Source: MGBC120314 sp964403785
GTDB taxonomy: Bacteria; Bacillota; Clostridia; Lachnospirales; Lachnospiraceae
NCBI GenBank assembly: GCA_964403785.1
Contig: CAYOHM010000006.1
Span: forward strand, 1 to 38,472
Reading direction: 5' to 3'
DNA length: 38,472 nucleotides
Position 1 is the first letter of the stretch. Each line of letters opens with the position of its first letter. The notes under the pieces are model-generated. The model was not told the DNA's origin. It did not search any database and saw only the letters and a list, made by a program, of their open reading frames with translations. Positions 23,033-31,169 of the stretch are shown in pieces. Position numbers and translations under genes: made by a program.

Positions 23033-25424
23033 AAAACTACTTAATGAAAAAGAATTTGTAATACTGGACGGAGGAATGGGAACCATGCTCCAGCAGGCAG
23101 GGATGCAGATGGGCGAAATCCCTGAATTATTAAATCTCTCCAATCCGGATTTGATAAAGAGCATACACCGCAAGTACCTTGAAGCAGGTTCGGATATTGT
23201 GTATGCCAATACCTTCGGAGCTAACAGATATAAGCTTGAACATTGTGATAAGTCCGTTCAGGAGGTAATATCTGCGGGAATTGCAAATGCAAAGGAGGCC
23301 TGCAGGGAGTTTGGCGCATTGACCGCACTTGACATAGGACCGATAGGCCAGCTCCTTGAACCGACGGGCTACCTGTCCTTTGATGAGGCTTATGATATTT
23401 TTAAGGAGCAGGTGCTGGCAGGCAGGGATGCGGATTTGATTGTTTTTGAAACAATGACGGACCTGATGGAGGTTAAGGCAGGAGTTCTGGCAGCCAAAGA
23501 AAACAGCAATCTTCCGATTATCTGCACAATGACCTTTGAAGAAAATAAAAGAACCTTTACGGGCTGCAGCGTTTCTGCAATGGCATTGACACTGGCAGGA
23601 CTGGGCGTGGATGCAATCGGAATAAACTGCTCACTGGGACCTAAGGAACTGCTGCCGGTTGTGGAGGAGCTTTCAAAATGGACTAATCTGCCGATTGTTG
23701 TTAAACCAAATGCGGGTCTTCCTGACCCGGTGACAAATACCTATGACATAACACCCGAGCAGTTTGCACAGTATGCGGGTGAAATGGTTTCCTACGGTGT
23801 AAAAATCATGGGTGGCTGCTGCGGGACAAATCCTGATTTTATCAGGGCACTGTCGCAGATGCTTTCAACAAAAAAATATGTAAAAATCAAGAAGGATATT
23901 CCGGCTGCGGTTTGTTCGGCAACCGATACTGTAATAATTAACCAGCCGAGAATTATCGGAGAAAGGATTAATCCGACAGGTAAGAAGCTTTTTAAACAGG
24001 CACTTCTTGACAATGATATGGATTATATTTTAAATCAGGCAATAGAGCAGCAGGGAGGCGGAGCTGACATTCTGGATGTCAATGTGGGCCTTCCGGGAAT
24101 AGATGAAAAGGCGGTAATGGTCAGCGCAATCAAGGGAATACAAGGAGTTGTCGACCTTCCGCTTCAGATAGATACCACCATACCCGAAGTGCTTGAAGCA
24201 GGTCTTCGTGTATACAATGGCAAGCCGATTGTAAATTCCGTAAACGGAGAGGAAAAATCCTTAAACACGGTACTTCCGCTTGTGAAAAAGTACGGTGCGG
24301 CTGTTGTAGGTCTTGCACTTGACGAGAGAGGAATACTGAGGGATGCCGATGCACGTTTTGAGATTGCCAGAAAGATTATGGAACGTGCACTTTCGTACGG
24401 AATCCGCAAGGAGGATATATATATAGACTGCTTAACTCTGACTGCCTCCGCAGAACAGGAGGGTGTTATGGAAACACTTAAGGCATTAAAAAGAGTTAAG
24501 GAGGAGCTCGGTCTTAAGACAGTGCTCGGCGTTTCCAATATATCCTTCGGACTTCCTGACAGAGAGCTTATAAACCATAATTTTCTTACTATGGCGCTTA
24601 CTTATGGACTGGACCTTCCGATTATCAATCCAAATGTGGCATCGATGACGGGTGCGGTAAGAGCCTATAAGCTGCTTACTGCCATAGATAAGGATTCTAT
24701 GGAGTATATAGCAGCCTATAACGCTGCAAAGGAAAAGGCAGAAGCAAAAAATGCGGGTGCAGCACCGGCTGCGGACGCTGTCAGCACATCAAAGGGCAGC
24801 GCAGGGATGACTCTTTTTGAAGCTGTCGAGGCAGGACTTAAAAATGAGGGCGCAAGGATAACCCAGGAGCTTCTTAAGACAACTGATTCAATGGTTATTA
24901 TAAATGAGATGCTTATACCGGCACTTGATAAGACGGGCGAGTTGTTTGAAAAGGGAAAGATTTTCCTTCCCCAGCTTATTCTTTCATCACAGGTTGCGCA
25001 GGCAGCCTTTGAAGTCATCAAGAAGAATATGGTAAAGTCCGAGAACAAAACAGAAAGCAAAAATACCATAGTTGTTGCCACCGTGAAGGGAGATATCCAT
25101 GATATTGGAAAGAATATTGTAAAGGTTCTCTTGGAAAACTACGGATATAATGTCATAGATTTAGGAAAAGATGTGGAATATCAGGCTGTTGTTGACGCTG
25201 TCAAAAAATATGACGCAAAGCTCGTGGGACTTTCTGCACTTATGACAACTACACTGGTTTCAATGCAAAAGACCATTGAACTTATACATGAAAATAAACT
25301 CGGCTGCAGGATAATGGTGGGCGGAGCTGTGCTTACACCTGATTATGCCCAGAGTATCGGAGCAGATTTTTATGTAAGGGATGCCAAGGAATCAATAGAT
25401 GTTGCAAAGAAGGTTATAGGCTGA
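23025..25424 (+). CDS. metH: Cobalamin-dependent methionine synthase, without reactivation domain
   Basis: It methylates homocysteine using 5-methyltetrahydrofolate through cob(I)alamin. Domains: homocysteine methyltransferase (about 1-285) with zinc ligands C202 (INCSLGP) and C265/C266 (GGCCGTNP); pterin-binding (about 305-565) with IIGERINPTGKK and DVNVGLPG; an Ala-rich linker (~575-595); B12 cap helices (~600-675); and the B12-binding Rossmann domain with GDIHDIGKNIV, where H692 is the cobalt ligand. The length of 799 aa, against about 1,200 in E. coli, is explained by the missing reactivation domain, encoded just upstream. No cobalamin or SAM riboswitch is seen before the unit. Confidence 0.96.
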   Translation: MLKKLLNEKEFVILDGGMGTMLQQAGMQMGEIPELLNLSNPDLIKSIHRKYLEAGSDIVYANTFGANRYKLEHCDKSVQEVISAGIANAKEACREFGALTALDIGPIGQLLEPTGYLSFDEAYDIFKEQVLAGRDADLIVFETMTDLMEVKAGVLAAKENSNLPIICTMTFEENKRTFTGCSVSAMALTLAGLGVDAIGINCSLGPKELLPVVEELSKWTNLPIVVKPNAGLPDPVTNTYDITPEQFAQYAGEMVSYGVKIMGGCCGTNPDFIRALSQMLSTKKYVKIKKDIPAAVCSATDTVIINQPRIIGERINPTGKKLFKQALLDNDMDYILNQAIEQQGGGADILDVNVGLPGIDEKAVMVSAIKGIQGVVDLPLQIDTTIPEVLEAGLRVYNGKPIVNSVNGEEKSLNTVLPLVKKYGAAVVGLALDERGILRDADARFEIARKIMERALSYGIRKEDIYIDCLTLTASAEQEGVMETLKALKRVKEELGLKTVLGVSNISFGLPDRELINHNFLTMALTYGLDLPIINPNVASMTGAVRAYKLLTAIDKDSMEYIAAYNAAKEKAEAKNAGAAPAADAVSTSKGSAGMTLFEAVEAGLKNEGARITQELLKTTDSMVIINEMLIPALDKTGELFEKGKIFLPQLILSSQVAQAAFEVIKKNMVKSENKTESKNTIVVATVKGDIHDIGKNIVKVLLENYGYNVIDLGKDVEYQAVVDAVKKYDAKLVGLSALMTTTLVSMQKTIELIHENKLGCRIMVGGAVLTPDYAQSIGADFYVRDAKESIDVAKKVIG

Positions 25425-25455
25425 AGCTGAATATAAGCTGAATAATTATTTGACA

Positions 25456-25622
25456 TTTGAGTTTCCGTATTTTTTATTTTATGGTGCTATGAAGCACAGC
25501 TTCATAAGCAATTTGCACGAGAATTGCGCAAAGTAAGCCAGCTTACTTATCGCAATTCTTGTGCAAAATTACCATATCACTTCGTGATATGTACCATAAA
25601 ATAAAAAATACGGAAACTCAAG
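25456..25622. repeat. MITE-like element with 29-bp perfect terminal inverted repeats
   Basis: This 167-base element fills most of the non-coding gap between metH and rex. The ends 25457-25485 and 25593-25621 are perfect inverted repeats of 29 bp, beginning TTGAGTTTCCGTA. Inside are three hairpins: TATGAAGC/GCTTCATA (25488-25506), a 26-bp stem with three imperfect positions (25513-25538 with 25541-25566), and ATATCAC/GTGATAT (25574-25590). The ten-base sequence TTATTTGACA stands directly at both sides (25446-25455 and 25623-25632), as a target duplication would. It codes for nothing. A structured RNA or a strong terminator for metH are alternatives. Confidence 0.8.
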
Positions 25623-25635
25623 TTATTTGACACAC

Positions 25636-25664
25636 TTGACATTTTTTTGACAAGGATATATAAT
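25636..25664 (+). promoter_or_regulatory. Promoter of rex
   Basis: TTGACA (25636-25641), 17 bases and TATAAT (25659-25664), a perfect consensus. Extra TTGACA copies stand at 25627-25632 and 25647-25652. I see no clear Rex operator (TTGTTAA-type palindrome) here. The rest of the gap up to 25732 holds only the leader and the AAGGAAGG ribosome binding site. Confidence 0.82.
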
Positions 25665-25732
25665 TGCCATATATGTTATAGAAAATTAGAAAGTGTATTC
25701 TGATTTTTTGAGTTTAAGGAAGGTGGATTATC

Positions 25733-26374
25733 GTGGAAGAAAAGCGTATTTCCAGTGCGGTTATCCGTAGATTGCCAAGATATTACCGTTATCTTGGGGA
25801 GCTGTTGGACAGCGGAGTCGAGAGGATTTCGTCCAATGAGCTCAGTGAGAGGATGAAGGTTACTGCCTCACAGATTCGTCAGGATTTGAATAATTTCGGC
25901 GGATTCGGACAGCAGGGATATGGCTATAACGTGGAATACCTACATCAGGAAATAGCCAAGATTTTAGGCATAGATAAGCTGCATAATATGATAATTGTCG
26001 GAGCAGGTAATCTTGGACAGGCAATTGCAGGTTATGCAGATTTTGAAAAGAGAGGATTCATTGTAAAAGGTATCTTTGATATCAATCCCGAACTTACGGG
26101 ACAGTCGATTCGCGGTATCAATGTCAGAATGATTTACGAGATGGAAGATTTTGTAAAGAATAATGACATTGAGATTGCAACTCTTACAATACCAAAGGAA
26201 AGTGCCATAGAGGTTGCCAATCTTCTTGTAGACGCAGGAATTAAGGCAATCTGGAATTTCGCGCACATTGATCTTAATCTACCAAAGAATATTGTTGTTG
26301 AAAATGTTCACCTGTCTGAAAGTCTTATGAGGCTTTCATACAATATTGTTAGCAGAAATAAAGGTAGTGAGTGA
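25733..26374 (+). CDS. rex: Redox-sensing transcriptional repressor Rex
   Basis: Rex represses fermentation and respiration genes and leaves DNA when NADH is high. The length is 213 aa. The winged-helix domain (about 1-80) has the family core RLPRYYRYLGELL and SNELSERMKVTASQIRQDLNNFGGFGQQGYGY. The NADH-binding Rossmann domain follows, with IIVGAGNLGQAIAGY at about 88-102, and the C-terminal swapped helix (HLSESLMRLSYNI). The start is GTG, preceded by AAGGAAGG. The gene for a coiled-coil protein starts two bases after the stop. Confidence 0.96.
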   Translation: MEEKRISSAVIRRLPRYYRYLGELLDSGVERISSNELSERMKVTASQIRQDLNNFGGFGQQGYGYNVEYLHQEIAKILGIDKLHNMIIVGAGNLGQAIAGYADFEKRGFIVKGIFDINPELTGQSIRGINVRMIYEMEDFVKNNDIEIATLTIPKESAIEVANLLVDAGIKAIWNFAHIDLNLPKNIVVENVHLSESLMRLSYNIVSRNKGSE

Positions 26375-26376
26375 GA

Positions 26377-26976
26377 ATGGCAGATTTTTCAATTGAAGTC
26401 ATTGAAAGTAATCTATCAAAAATGAATATTCCGCTTCTTATTCTGGATGAGCGCTATAATGTCGTTATGCCGGATAAGGATAAGACCACTGCGATTAGAA
26501 AGCTTGAGGCTAAGCTGAATTCGCTTCTTAAAAAGCAGGGCAAGGTTACCAATAACATTAAGGAGGTCAAGAAGATAAAGTCAAGGCTTCTTCAGGATGT
26601 TGTTGATAACATGGAGGATGGCGATTCTGAGCGTCACAAGAAAATGGAAAAGACGCAGAAGCTCATCCAGGAGGCAAAACAAAAGCTTGAGGAGTTAGAG
26701 GAGTCTGAGCTGGAGCTGCCAAAGCAGATTCAGCAGGCAAATAATGAGCTTTTGCTGGAGTTTATCCAGGTGTGTTATGCAAGAATGAATAATAACAGGG
26801 AAGAGATAGCACTCTTGGGTAAATGGATAGATGAAGTGAGAGTTGAGCTTAAGAAGAAGCTCGTAATCAAGCAGGAAAAAGAAACGAAAAATGCCAATAT
26901 TTATACATATATGCATGATCTTCTCGGACCTGAGCTTATACAGATGTTTGATGATGCGGATGAATCAAAAAATTAA
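26377..26976 (+). CDS. Hypothetical coiled-coil protein
   Basis: This 199-aa soluble protein has no family that I recognise. A short N-terminal segment with hydrophobic strands (MNIPLLILDERYNVVMP) leads to long charged helices (about 35-110 and 130-170) rich in Lys, Glu, Leu and Gln, typical of coiled coils. No cysteines of a metal site and no membrane segment are present. The ATG at 26377 is used because an alternative GTG at 26371 lies inside rex. It is coupled to rex and ends just before a terminator, so the two form one transcript. A role in the Rex response is possible but unsupported. Confidence 0.7.
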   Translation: MADFSIEVIESNLSKMNIPLLILDERYNVVMPDKDKTTAIRKLEAKLNSLLKKQGKVTNNIKEVKKIKSRLLQDVVDNMEDGDSERHKKMEKTQKLIQEAKQKLEELEESELELPKQIQQANNELLLEFIQVCYARMNNNREEIALLGKWIDEVRVELKKKLVIKQEKETKNANIYTYMHDLLGPELIQMFDDADESKN

Positions 26977-26978
26977 CG

Positions 26979-27012
26979 GACTGAAAGGCTTGCTTTTCAG
27001 TCTTTTGTTTTT
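26979..27012 (+). terminator. Rho-independent terminator after the rex unit
   Basis: GACTGAAA (26979-26986) pairs with TTTCAGTC (26995-27002), followed by a T-rich run to 27012. The nnr ribosome binding site (GGGAGG) begins right after the T-tract, leaving no room for a separate promoter between them. Confidence 0.75.
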
Positions 27013-27025
27013 GGGAGGTTAAATA

Positions 27026-28525
27026 ATGAAGTATTCTTTGGACGCAGCGCAAATGAAATTAATAGATGATTTTTCCATAAATAGTATCGGGATACCCTCA
27101 ATAGTTCTTATGGAGAGAGCTGCACTTGCTGTTGCAAATCAGATACGTGAAAGGTATCCTGACCGCAAAGCTGCGGCTGTATGCGGAAGTGGCAATAATG
27201 GCGCTGATGCCCTGTGCTGTGTGAGGATTCTCCACGAATGGGGGTATGATACGGCGGTTTATTTTGCTGCGGATTTGTCACGCTCTACCGAGCAGATGAA
27301 GCTTCAGAAGGAGATTGCCGATAACCTTGGCATAAAAACAGTAACATTGGACGAATTATCTGCTTATGATGTAATAGTTGACGGGATATTCGGAATAGGC
27401 CTTAGCAGGGAAATAACGGGAGAATTAAAGAGCGTCATTGATGCGGTAAATGCTTTAAAGGATGCGGGGAAAATAATTTTTTCAGTGGATGTTCCGTCAG
27501 GAATATCATCACAAAACGGCGCAGTTCTGGGAAGCGCTGTCAGGGCTGATTATACGGTTACCTTCGGATATATGAAAAACGGTCTTTTGGTAAATCCCGG
27601 TGCTGCTTATGCAGGCAGGGTTGTAGTCTGTGACTGCGGGTTTGCCTTAAAAGCCTTAGATAAAGTCGGAGATTTGAATTTTTATTACGAAAAAAGCGAT
27701 GTACAAAGACTGCCAAAGAGAAAGCAGGATTCCAATAAAGGTACCTACGGGAAAGTGCTTGTAATTGCGGGCTCCTCAGATATGTGCGGGGCAGCTTATT
27801 TTGCGGCAAAGGCAGCATATAGGATGGGAGCCGGGCTTGTCCGCATACTTACGTCAAAGGATAACAGGGAGCCGCTAAAAAAACTTATTCCCGAGGCGGT
27901 TCTTTCATTCTATGATGATATGGGAGCGCAGGATATAAAAAAACAGGTGGATTCCTTTGATTACATTGTTATGGGCCCCGGACTTTCTACAAGTGAGAGG
28001 GCAAAGCAGCTTGTAATTGACGTGCTTGATGCAGTGGACGAGAAGAATACTGTAAGGAAAACCAAGCTTTTGCTGGATGCGGATGCACTCAATATTCTTG
28101 CTGCAAATGACCTTGTCTGCCGTGTTAAGGGAAGCGTTATCACGCCGCATATGGGTGAAATGAGCAGGCTCTCCGGATGCCCGGTGGACGAATTAAAGGC
28201 AGATATCATAGGGGCAGCCAAAGCGTTTGCCCAAAAATATAAATGTATATGTGTACTAAAGGATGCCCGCAGCGTGGTTTCAGACGGCAGGCAGAATTAT
28301 ATAAATGTTTCAGGCAACAGCGGAATGTCAACAGCCGGCTCGGGAGATGTGCTGACCGGAATTATTGCAGGAGCATTTGCCAACGGAATGGATACTTTTG
28401 AGGGAGCTGTGCTCGGAACATATATACATGGCTGTGCCGGGGATGCAGCAGCAAATGAGCTTGGAGAATATTTTATGAAGGCTGATGATATCGCAGAGCA
28501 TATAAAAAATGTAATTTGTTTATAA
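27026..28525 (+). CDS. nnr: Bifunctional NAD(P)H-hydrate epimerase / ADP-dependent dehydratase
   Basis: This enzyme repairs hydrated NADH and NADPH. The N-terminal half (about 1-215, YjeF_N) is the epimerase, with CGSGNNGADALCCVR, VDGIFGIGLSR and SVDVPSGI. The C-terminal half (about 235-499, ribokinase-like) is the dehydratase, with GKVLVIAGSSDMCGAAYFAA, MGPGLS, LLLDADALNIL, TPHMGEMSRL and STAGSGDVLTGIIAG. The length of 499 aa is normal for the fused form. GGGAGG precedes the ATG. It follows a terminator by 14 bases, so expression may depend on read-through or on a promoter inside the upstream gene. Confidence 0.95.
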   Translation: MKYSLDAAQMKLIDDFSINSIGIPSIVLMERAALAVANQIRERYPDRKAAAVCGSGNNGADALCCVRILHEWGYDTAVYFAADLSRSTEQMKLQKEIADNLGIKTVTLDELSAYDVIVDGIFGIGLSREITGELKSVIDAVNALKDAGKIIFSVDVPSGISSQNGAVLGSAVRADYTVTFGYMKNGLLVNPGAAYAGRVVVCDCGFALKALDKVGDLNFYYEKSDVQRLPKRKQDSNKGTYGKVLVIAGSSDMCGAAYFAAKAAYRMGAGLVRILTSKDNREPLKKLIPEAVLSFYDDMGAQDIKKQVDSFDYIVMGPGLSTSERAKQLVIDVLDAVDEKNTVRKTKLLLDADALNILAANDLVCRVKGSVITPHMGEMSRLSGCPVDELKADIIGAAKAFAQKYKCICVLKDARSVVSDGRQNYINVSGNSGMSTAGSGDVLTGIIAGAFANGMDTFEGAVLGTYIHGCAGDAAANELGEYFMKADDIAEHIKNVICL

Positions 28526-28599
28526 ATTGAATACACCACCGCAATAAGGGAATAATAATTGTAGAAACTCAAGTAGAAAATTTATGGAGTGTGATTTTT

Positions 28600-28947
28600 T
28601 TGTTAATTAAGAGAGGGGATATTTTCTACGCTGATTTAAGACCTGTGGTGGGCTCGGAGCAGGGCGGCATACGTCCTGTACTTATAATTCAGAATGATGT
28701 CGGCAACAAACATAGTCCTACGGTTATATGTGCGGCGATAACTTCCAAAATGAAGGCAAAGCTTCCTACGCATGTCGAGATAGAGGCGGGCAAATACGAT
28801 ATAGTCAAGGATTCGGTAATACTTTTGGAGCAGCTGCGCACCATTGACAAAAGACGCCTTAAGGATAAGGTATGCCATCTCGATAAAGAGGCGATTGATA
28901 AGGTGAACAGGGCACTCTTGATAAGTCTTGAAATGGATACATATTGA
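28600..28947 (+). CDS. MazF/PemK-type endoribonuclease toxin (NdoA-like)
   Basis: This is a sequence-specific mRNA cutter of the MazF family, 115 aa. Family motifs are RGDIFYADLRPVVGSEQGGIRPVLIIQND, SPTVICAAITSK and DSVILLEQLRTIDKRRL. The start is uncertain: TTG 28600 has GGAG ten bases upstream, whereas GTG 28591 sits one base after the same GGAG and is unlikely. In Bacillus the antitoxin gene stands directly before the toxin. Here only ~74 bases separate it from nnr, and ~60 bases lie downstream, with no antitoxin reading frame. The antitoxin is elsewhere or absent. Confidence 0.9.
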   Translation: MLIKRGDIFYADLRPVVGSEQGGIRPVLIIQNDVGNKHSPTVICAAITSKMKAKLPTHVEIEAGKYDIVKDSVILLEQLRTIDKRRLKDKVCHLDKEAIDKVNRALLISLEMDTY

Positions 28948-29007
28948 CGGTAAAACATTAAAATGATATGATTAGCAATATTTGTTAAAAGGATGGGTGA
29001 AATACGG

Positions 29008-30294
29008 ATGAATGATGAATATTTCCTGACGGGAATAATCGTCTTTGTGATAACACTGATTTTAGACGGGGCACTATTTGGATTTGCAGCCTCCGTTCAT
29101 GAATTAAATCTTGCAGAATTGTCAAGGAGGGCTGAGGGCGGCAGCAATAAAGCAAATAAAATAAAAAAATGGATTGATAAGCAGGCGCTGCTTAATAATT
29201 GCATAATAATTTTTACAATGATTAGTAACGTACTTGTCGGAGCTTTCACGGTCAACGGTGCGGCAAGGTACTTTGGCGGCGGCTTTTGCGTTTATCTGTC
29301 GGTGATTGCTTTGCTGGTGGTTATTACAGCGCTGGCAGGCATTGTTATTCCTGTAAGGATTGCATTCCTTAATCCTGACAGGTCGGTGTACGTTTATTTT
29401 ACAGTGAGCAGATTGATACTTATGGTGTTTTCACCATTTGTAGTGCTTGTTATGTTGATTGGAAATATTATCCTCAGAATTTTTGGCGTTAAACCGGACG
29501 GTGATGATGACAATGTGACTGAGGAAGAAATTATGACAATGGTAAATGAGGGTCACGAACAGGGAGTGATTGAGGCCGACGAGGCTGAAATGATTTCAAA
29601 TATTTTTGAGTTCGGTGATAAGCAGGCAGCAGATATTATGACACACAGGAGTAATATAGTTGCGGTGGATGGAGACCTGACCCTTGAGGAAGCCGTAAGC
29701 TTTATGCTTCATGAGAATAATTCGAGATTTCCGGTATATGAAGGGGATATTGACACCATTATAGGCATTATACATATTAAGGATGCACTAAAGGAATATG
29801 GTAATGTTGCAAAATCCGAGGAAAAAATAAAAGATATAAAGGAGCTTCTTTATGATGTAAAGCTCATTCCCGAAACACGTAACATAGATGACCTTTTCAA
29901 ACGAATGCAGAGTGAAAAGGTGCATATGGCGGTAGTTGTTGATGAGTATGGACAAACCGTGGGACTTGTCACAATGGAGGATATACTTGAGGAAATTGTC
30001 GGCAATATCCTTGATGAGCATGATGAGGACGAGGAACAGATTACCAAAAAGGGTGATGATACTTACATTGTTGATGGAATGACCCTGCTTGAGGATTTGG
30101 AGGAGGAGCTCGGAATTAAATTTGAGGTTGAGGATATAAATACAATCAATGGCTTTATTATATTTAAGACGGGTAGAATACCTGATGAGGGACAGATTGG
30201 AACTTCGATTGAGTATTGCGGCTGCAGGTTTGAAATACTTGAGGTTGAGGGCAAGGTGATACGCACGGTCAAAATCAATCGTGTTGAAGAATAA
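29008..30294 (+). CDS. CNNM/CorC-HlyC family membrane protein with CBS domains
   Basis: The protein is 428 aa. An N-terminal membrane domain (DUF21/CNNM; segments about 8-28, 65-90, 95-120 and 130-155) precedes a CBS pair (about 205-325: MTHRSNIVAVDGDLTLEEAV...SRFPVYEG and KVHMAVVVDEYGQTVGLVTMEDILEEIVG). A C-terminal CorC/HlyC domain (about 345-425) follows. Members are linked to Mg2+ or Co2+ efflux, although many are annotated 'hemolysin' for historical reasons. The second ATG (29008) is preferred: AAAGGA lies 16 bases upstream, whereas it abuts the first ATG (28993). The next gene (tepA) follows after 61 bases. Confidence 0.9.
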   Translation: MNDEYFLTGIIVFVITLILDGALFGFAASVHELNLAELSRRAEGGSNKANKIKKWIDKQALLNNCIIIFTMISNVLVGAFTVNGAARYFGGGFCVYLSVIALLVVITALAGIVIPVRIAFLNPDRSVYVYFTVSRLILMVFSPFVVLVMLIGNIILRIFGVKPDGDDDNVTEEEIMTMVNEGHEQGVIEADEAEMISNIFEFGDKQAADIMTHRSNIVAVDGDLTLEEAVSFMLHENNSRFPVYEGDIDTIIGIIHIKDALKEYGNVAKSEEKIKDIKELLYDVKLIPETRNIDDLFKRMQSEKVHMAVVVDEYGQTVGLVTMEDILEEIVGNILDEHDEDEEQITKKGDDTYIVDGMTLLEDLEEELGIKFEVEDINTINGFIIFKTGRIPDEGQIGTSIEYCGCRFEILEVEGKVIRTVKINRVEE

Positions 30295-30355
30295 ATAAAC
30301 ATAAACGGTCAATACTATAATTTCATAAGCTCAAGAAATTATTAGGAGGCTGTTT

Positions 30356-31060
30356 ATGGGAAATGGTAAGAAGAATATTTCTGAAAATGATGTACCATCT
30401 GATAACGGAATTAATGAAGGAATAGAAAAAACAGGCGACATAACGGTAAAGGACAGGAAGAATAATACAGGTATCCATGTTATGACAATTATTGGAGAGA
30501 TAGAAGGACACGATAATCTGTCAGCCAATAATAAGTCAACAAAATATGAGCATTTGCTGCCCAAGCTTGCCATGATAGAGGAAAGTGACGAAATAAAGGG
30601 TGTGCTGCTTTTGATAAATACTGTCGGAGGCGATGTCTCGGCGGGACTTGCACTGGCAGAGATGGTGGCATCGCTTAGCAAGCCGACGGTTGCACTGGTG
30701 CTGGGCGACTGCCATTCGATAGGTGTACCCCTTGCTGTATCCTGTGACTATTCATTTATAGTTCCAAGCGGCACTATGATAATTCATCCGGTGAGAATGA
30801 ACGGAACTATAATCGGAGCACCACAGACATATGACTATTTCAAGCTTATTTCCGACAGAATTGTGAAATTTATTTCAAAACACAGCAGTGCCGGTAAAAA
30901 TGAAATAGAAAAGATGATGGTTAATACAGGGATACTGACAAAGGACCTCGGAACGATTCTGGTTGGCTCCGAGGCAGTTGATGCAGGTCTAATAAAAAAG
31001 GTAGGCGGGATAAGCGATGCCTTTGATAAAATGCATGAACTTATAGACAGGAAAAAATAA
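30356..31060 (+). CDS. tepA: ClpP-family serine protease, TepA-like
   Basis: The protein is 234 aa. After a variable charged N-terminus (about 1-38), the ClpP/crotonase fold begins with MTIIGEIEGH. The nucleophile elbow is GDCHSIGVPLA (S121), His144 is in MIIHPVRM, and a C-terminal GSEAVDAGLIKKVGG matches the end of ClpP-like proteases. TepA (YmfB) of Bacillus stands next to spoIIIE, as here (uppP lies between). It has been linked to protein translocation and spore proteins. It is not the ATPase-associated ClpP, which is shorter. TAGGAGG precedes the ATG, and a terminator follows. Confidence 0.85.
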   Translation: MGNGKKNISENDVPSDNGINEGIEKTGDITVKDRKNNTGIHVMTIIGEIEGHDNLSANNKSTKYEHLLPKLAMIEESDEIKGVLLLINTVGGDVSAGLALAEMVASLSKPTVALVLGDCHSIGVPLAVSCDYSFIVPSGTMIIHPVRMNGTIIGAPQTYDYFKLISDRIVKFISKHSSAGKNEIEKMMVNTGILTKDLGTILVGSEAVDAGLIKKVGGISDAFDKMHELIDRKK

Positions 31061-31071
31061 TATATTCTTTT

Positions 31072-31109
31072 AAAGCCCGGTATATGTGTGAACATATGTT
31101 GGGCTTTTT
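31072..31109 (+). terminator. Rho-independent terminator after tepA
   Basis: AAAGCCC (31072-31078) pairs with GGGCTTT (31101-31107), with an inner ATATGT/ACATAT stem and TTT at the end. The uppP promoter starts a few bases later. Confidence 0.85.
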
Positions 31110-31112
31110 GGG

Positions 31113-31157
31113 TTGTTTACAAACAAAAAAAATGATATAATACACAATATATTGTGT
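31113..31157 (+). promoter_or_regulatory. uppP promoter with a 16-bp perfect palindrome at the start site
   Basis: TTGTTT (31113-31118, weak), 17 bases and TATAAT (31136-31141). Starting at the very next base, ACACAATATATTGTGT (31142-31157) is a perfect 16-bp palindrome covering the expected transcription start. It agrees at every position with the NrdR-box consensus acaCwAtATaTwGtgt as I remember it. NrdR boxes normally come in pairs; I see only one here. Confidence 0.6.
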
Positions 31158-31169
31158 CCGGAGGAGATT

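Noticed and set aside
25733..26374. Rex operator in the rex promoter region
   Set aside because: No TTGTTAA-N4-TTAACAA-type palindrome could be seen between 25622 and 25733.
28561..28575. GAAACTCAAG before mazF as a remnant of the MITE-like element
   Set aside because: Only about ten bases match the element's end and nothing else of it is nearby; chance is sufficient.
29788..30312. Minus-strand reading frame of 174 codons inside the CBS-domain gene
   Set aside because: It is a shadow frame. The plus-strand CBS motifs are intact, and the antisense product shows no recognisable domain or start signal.
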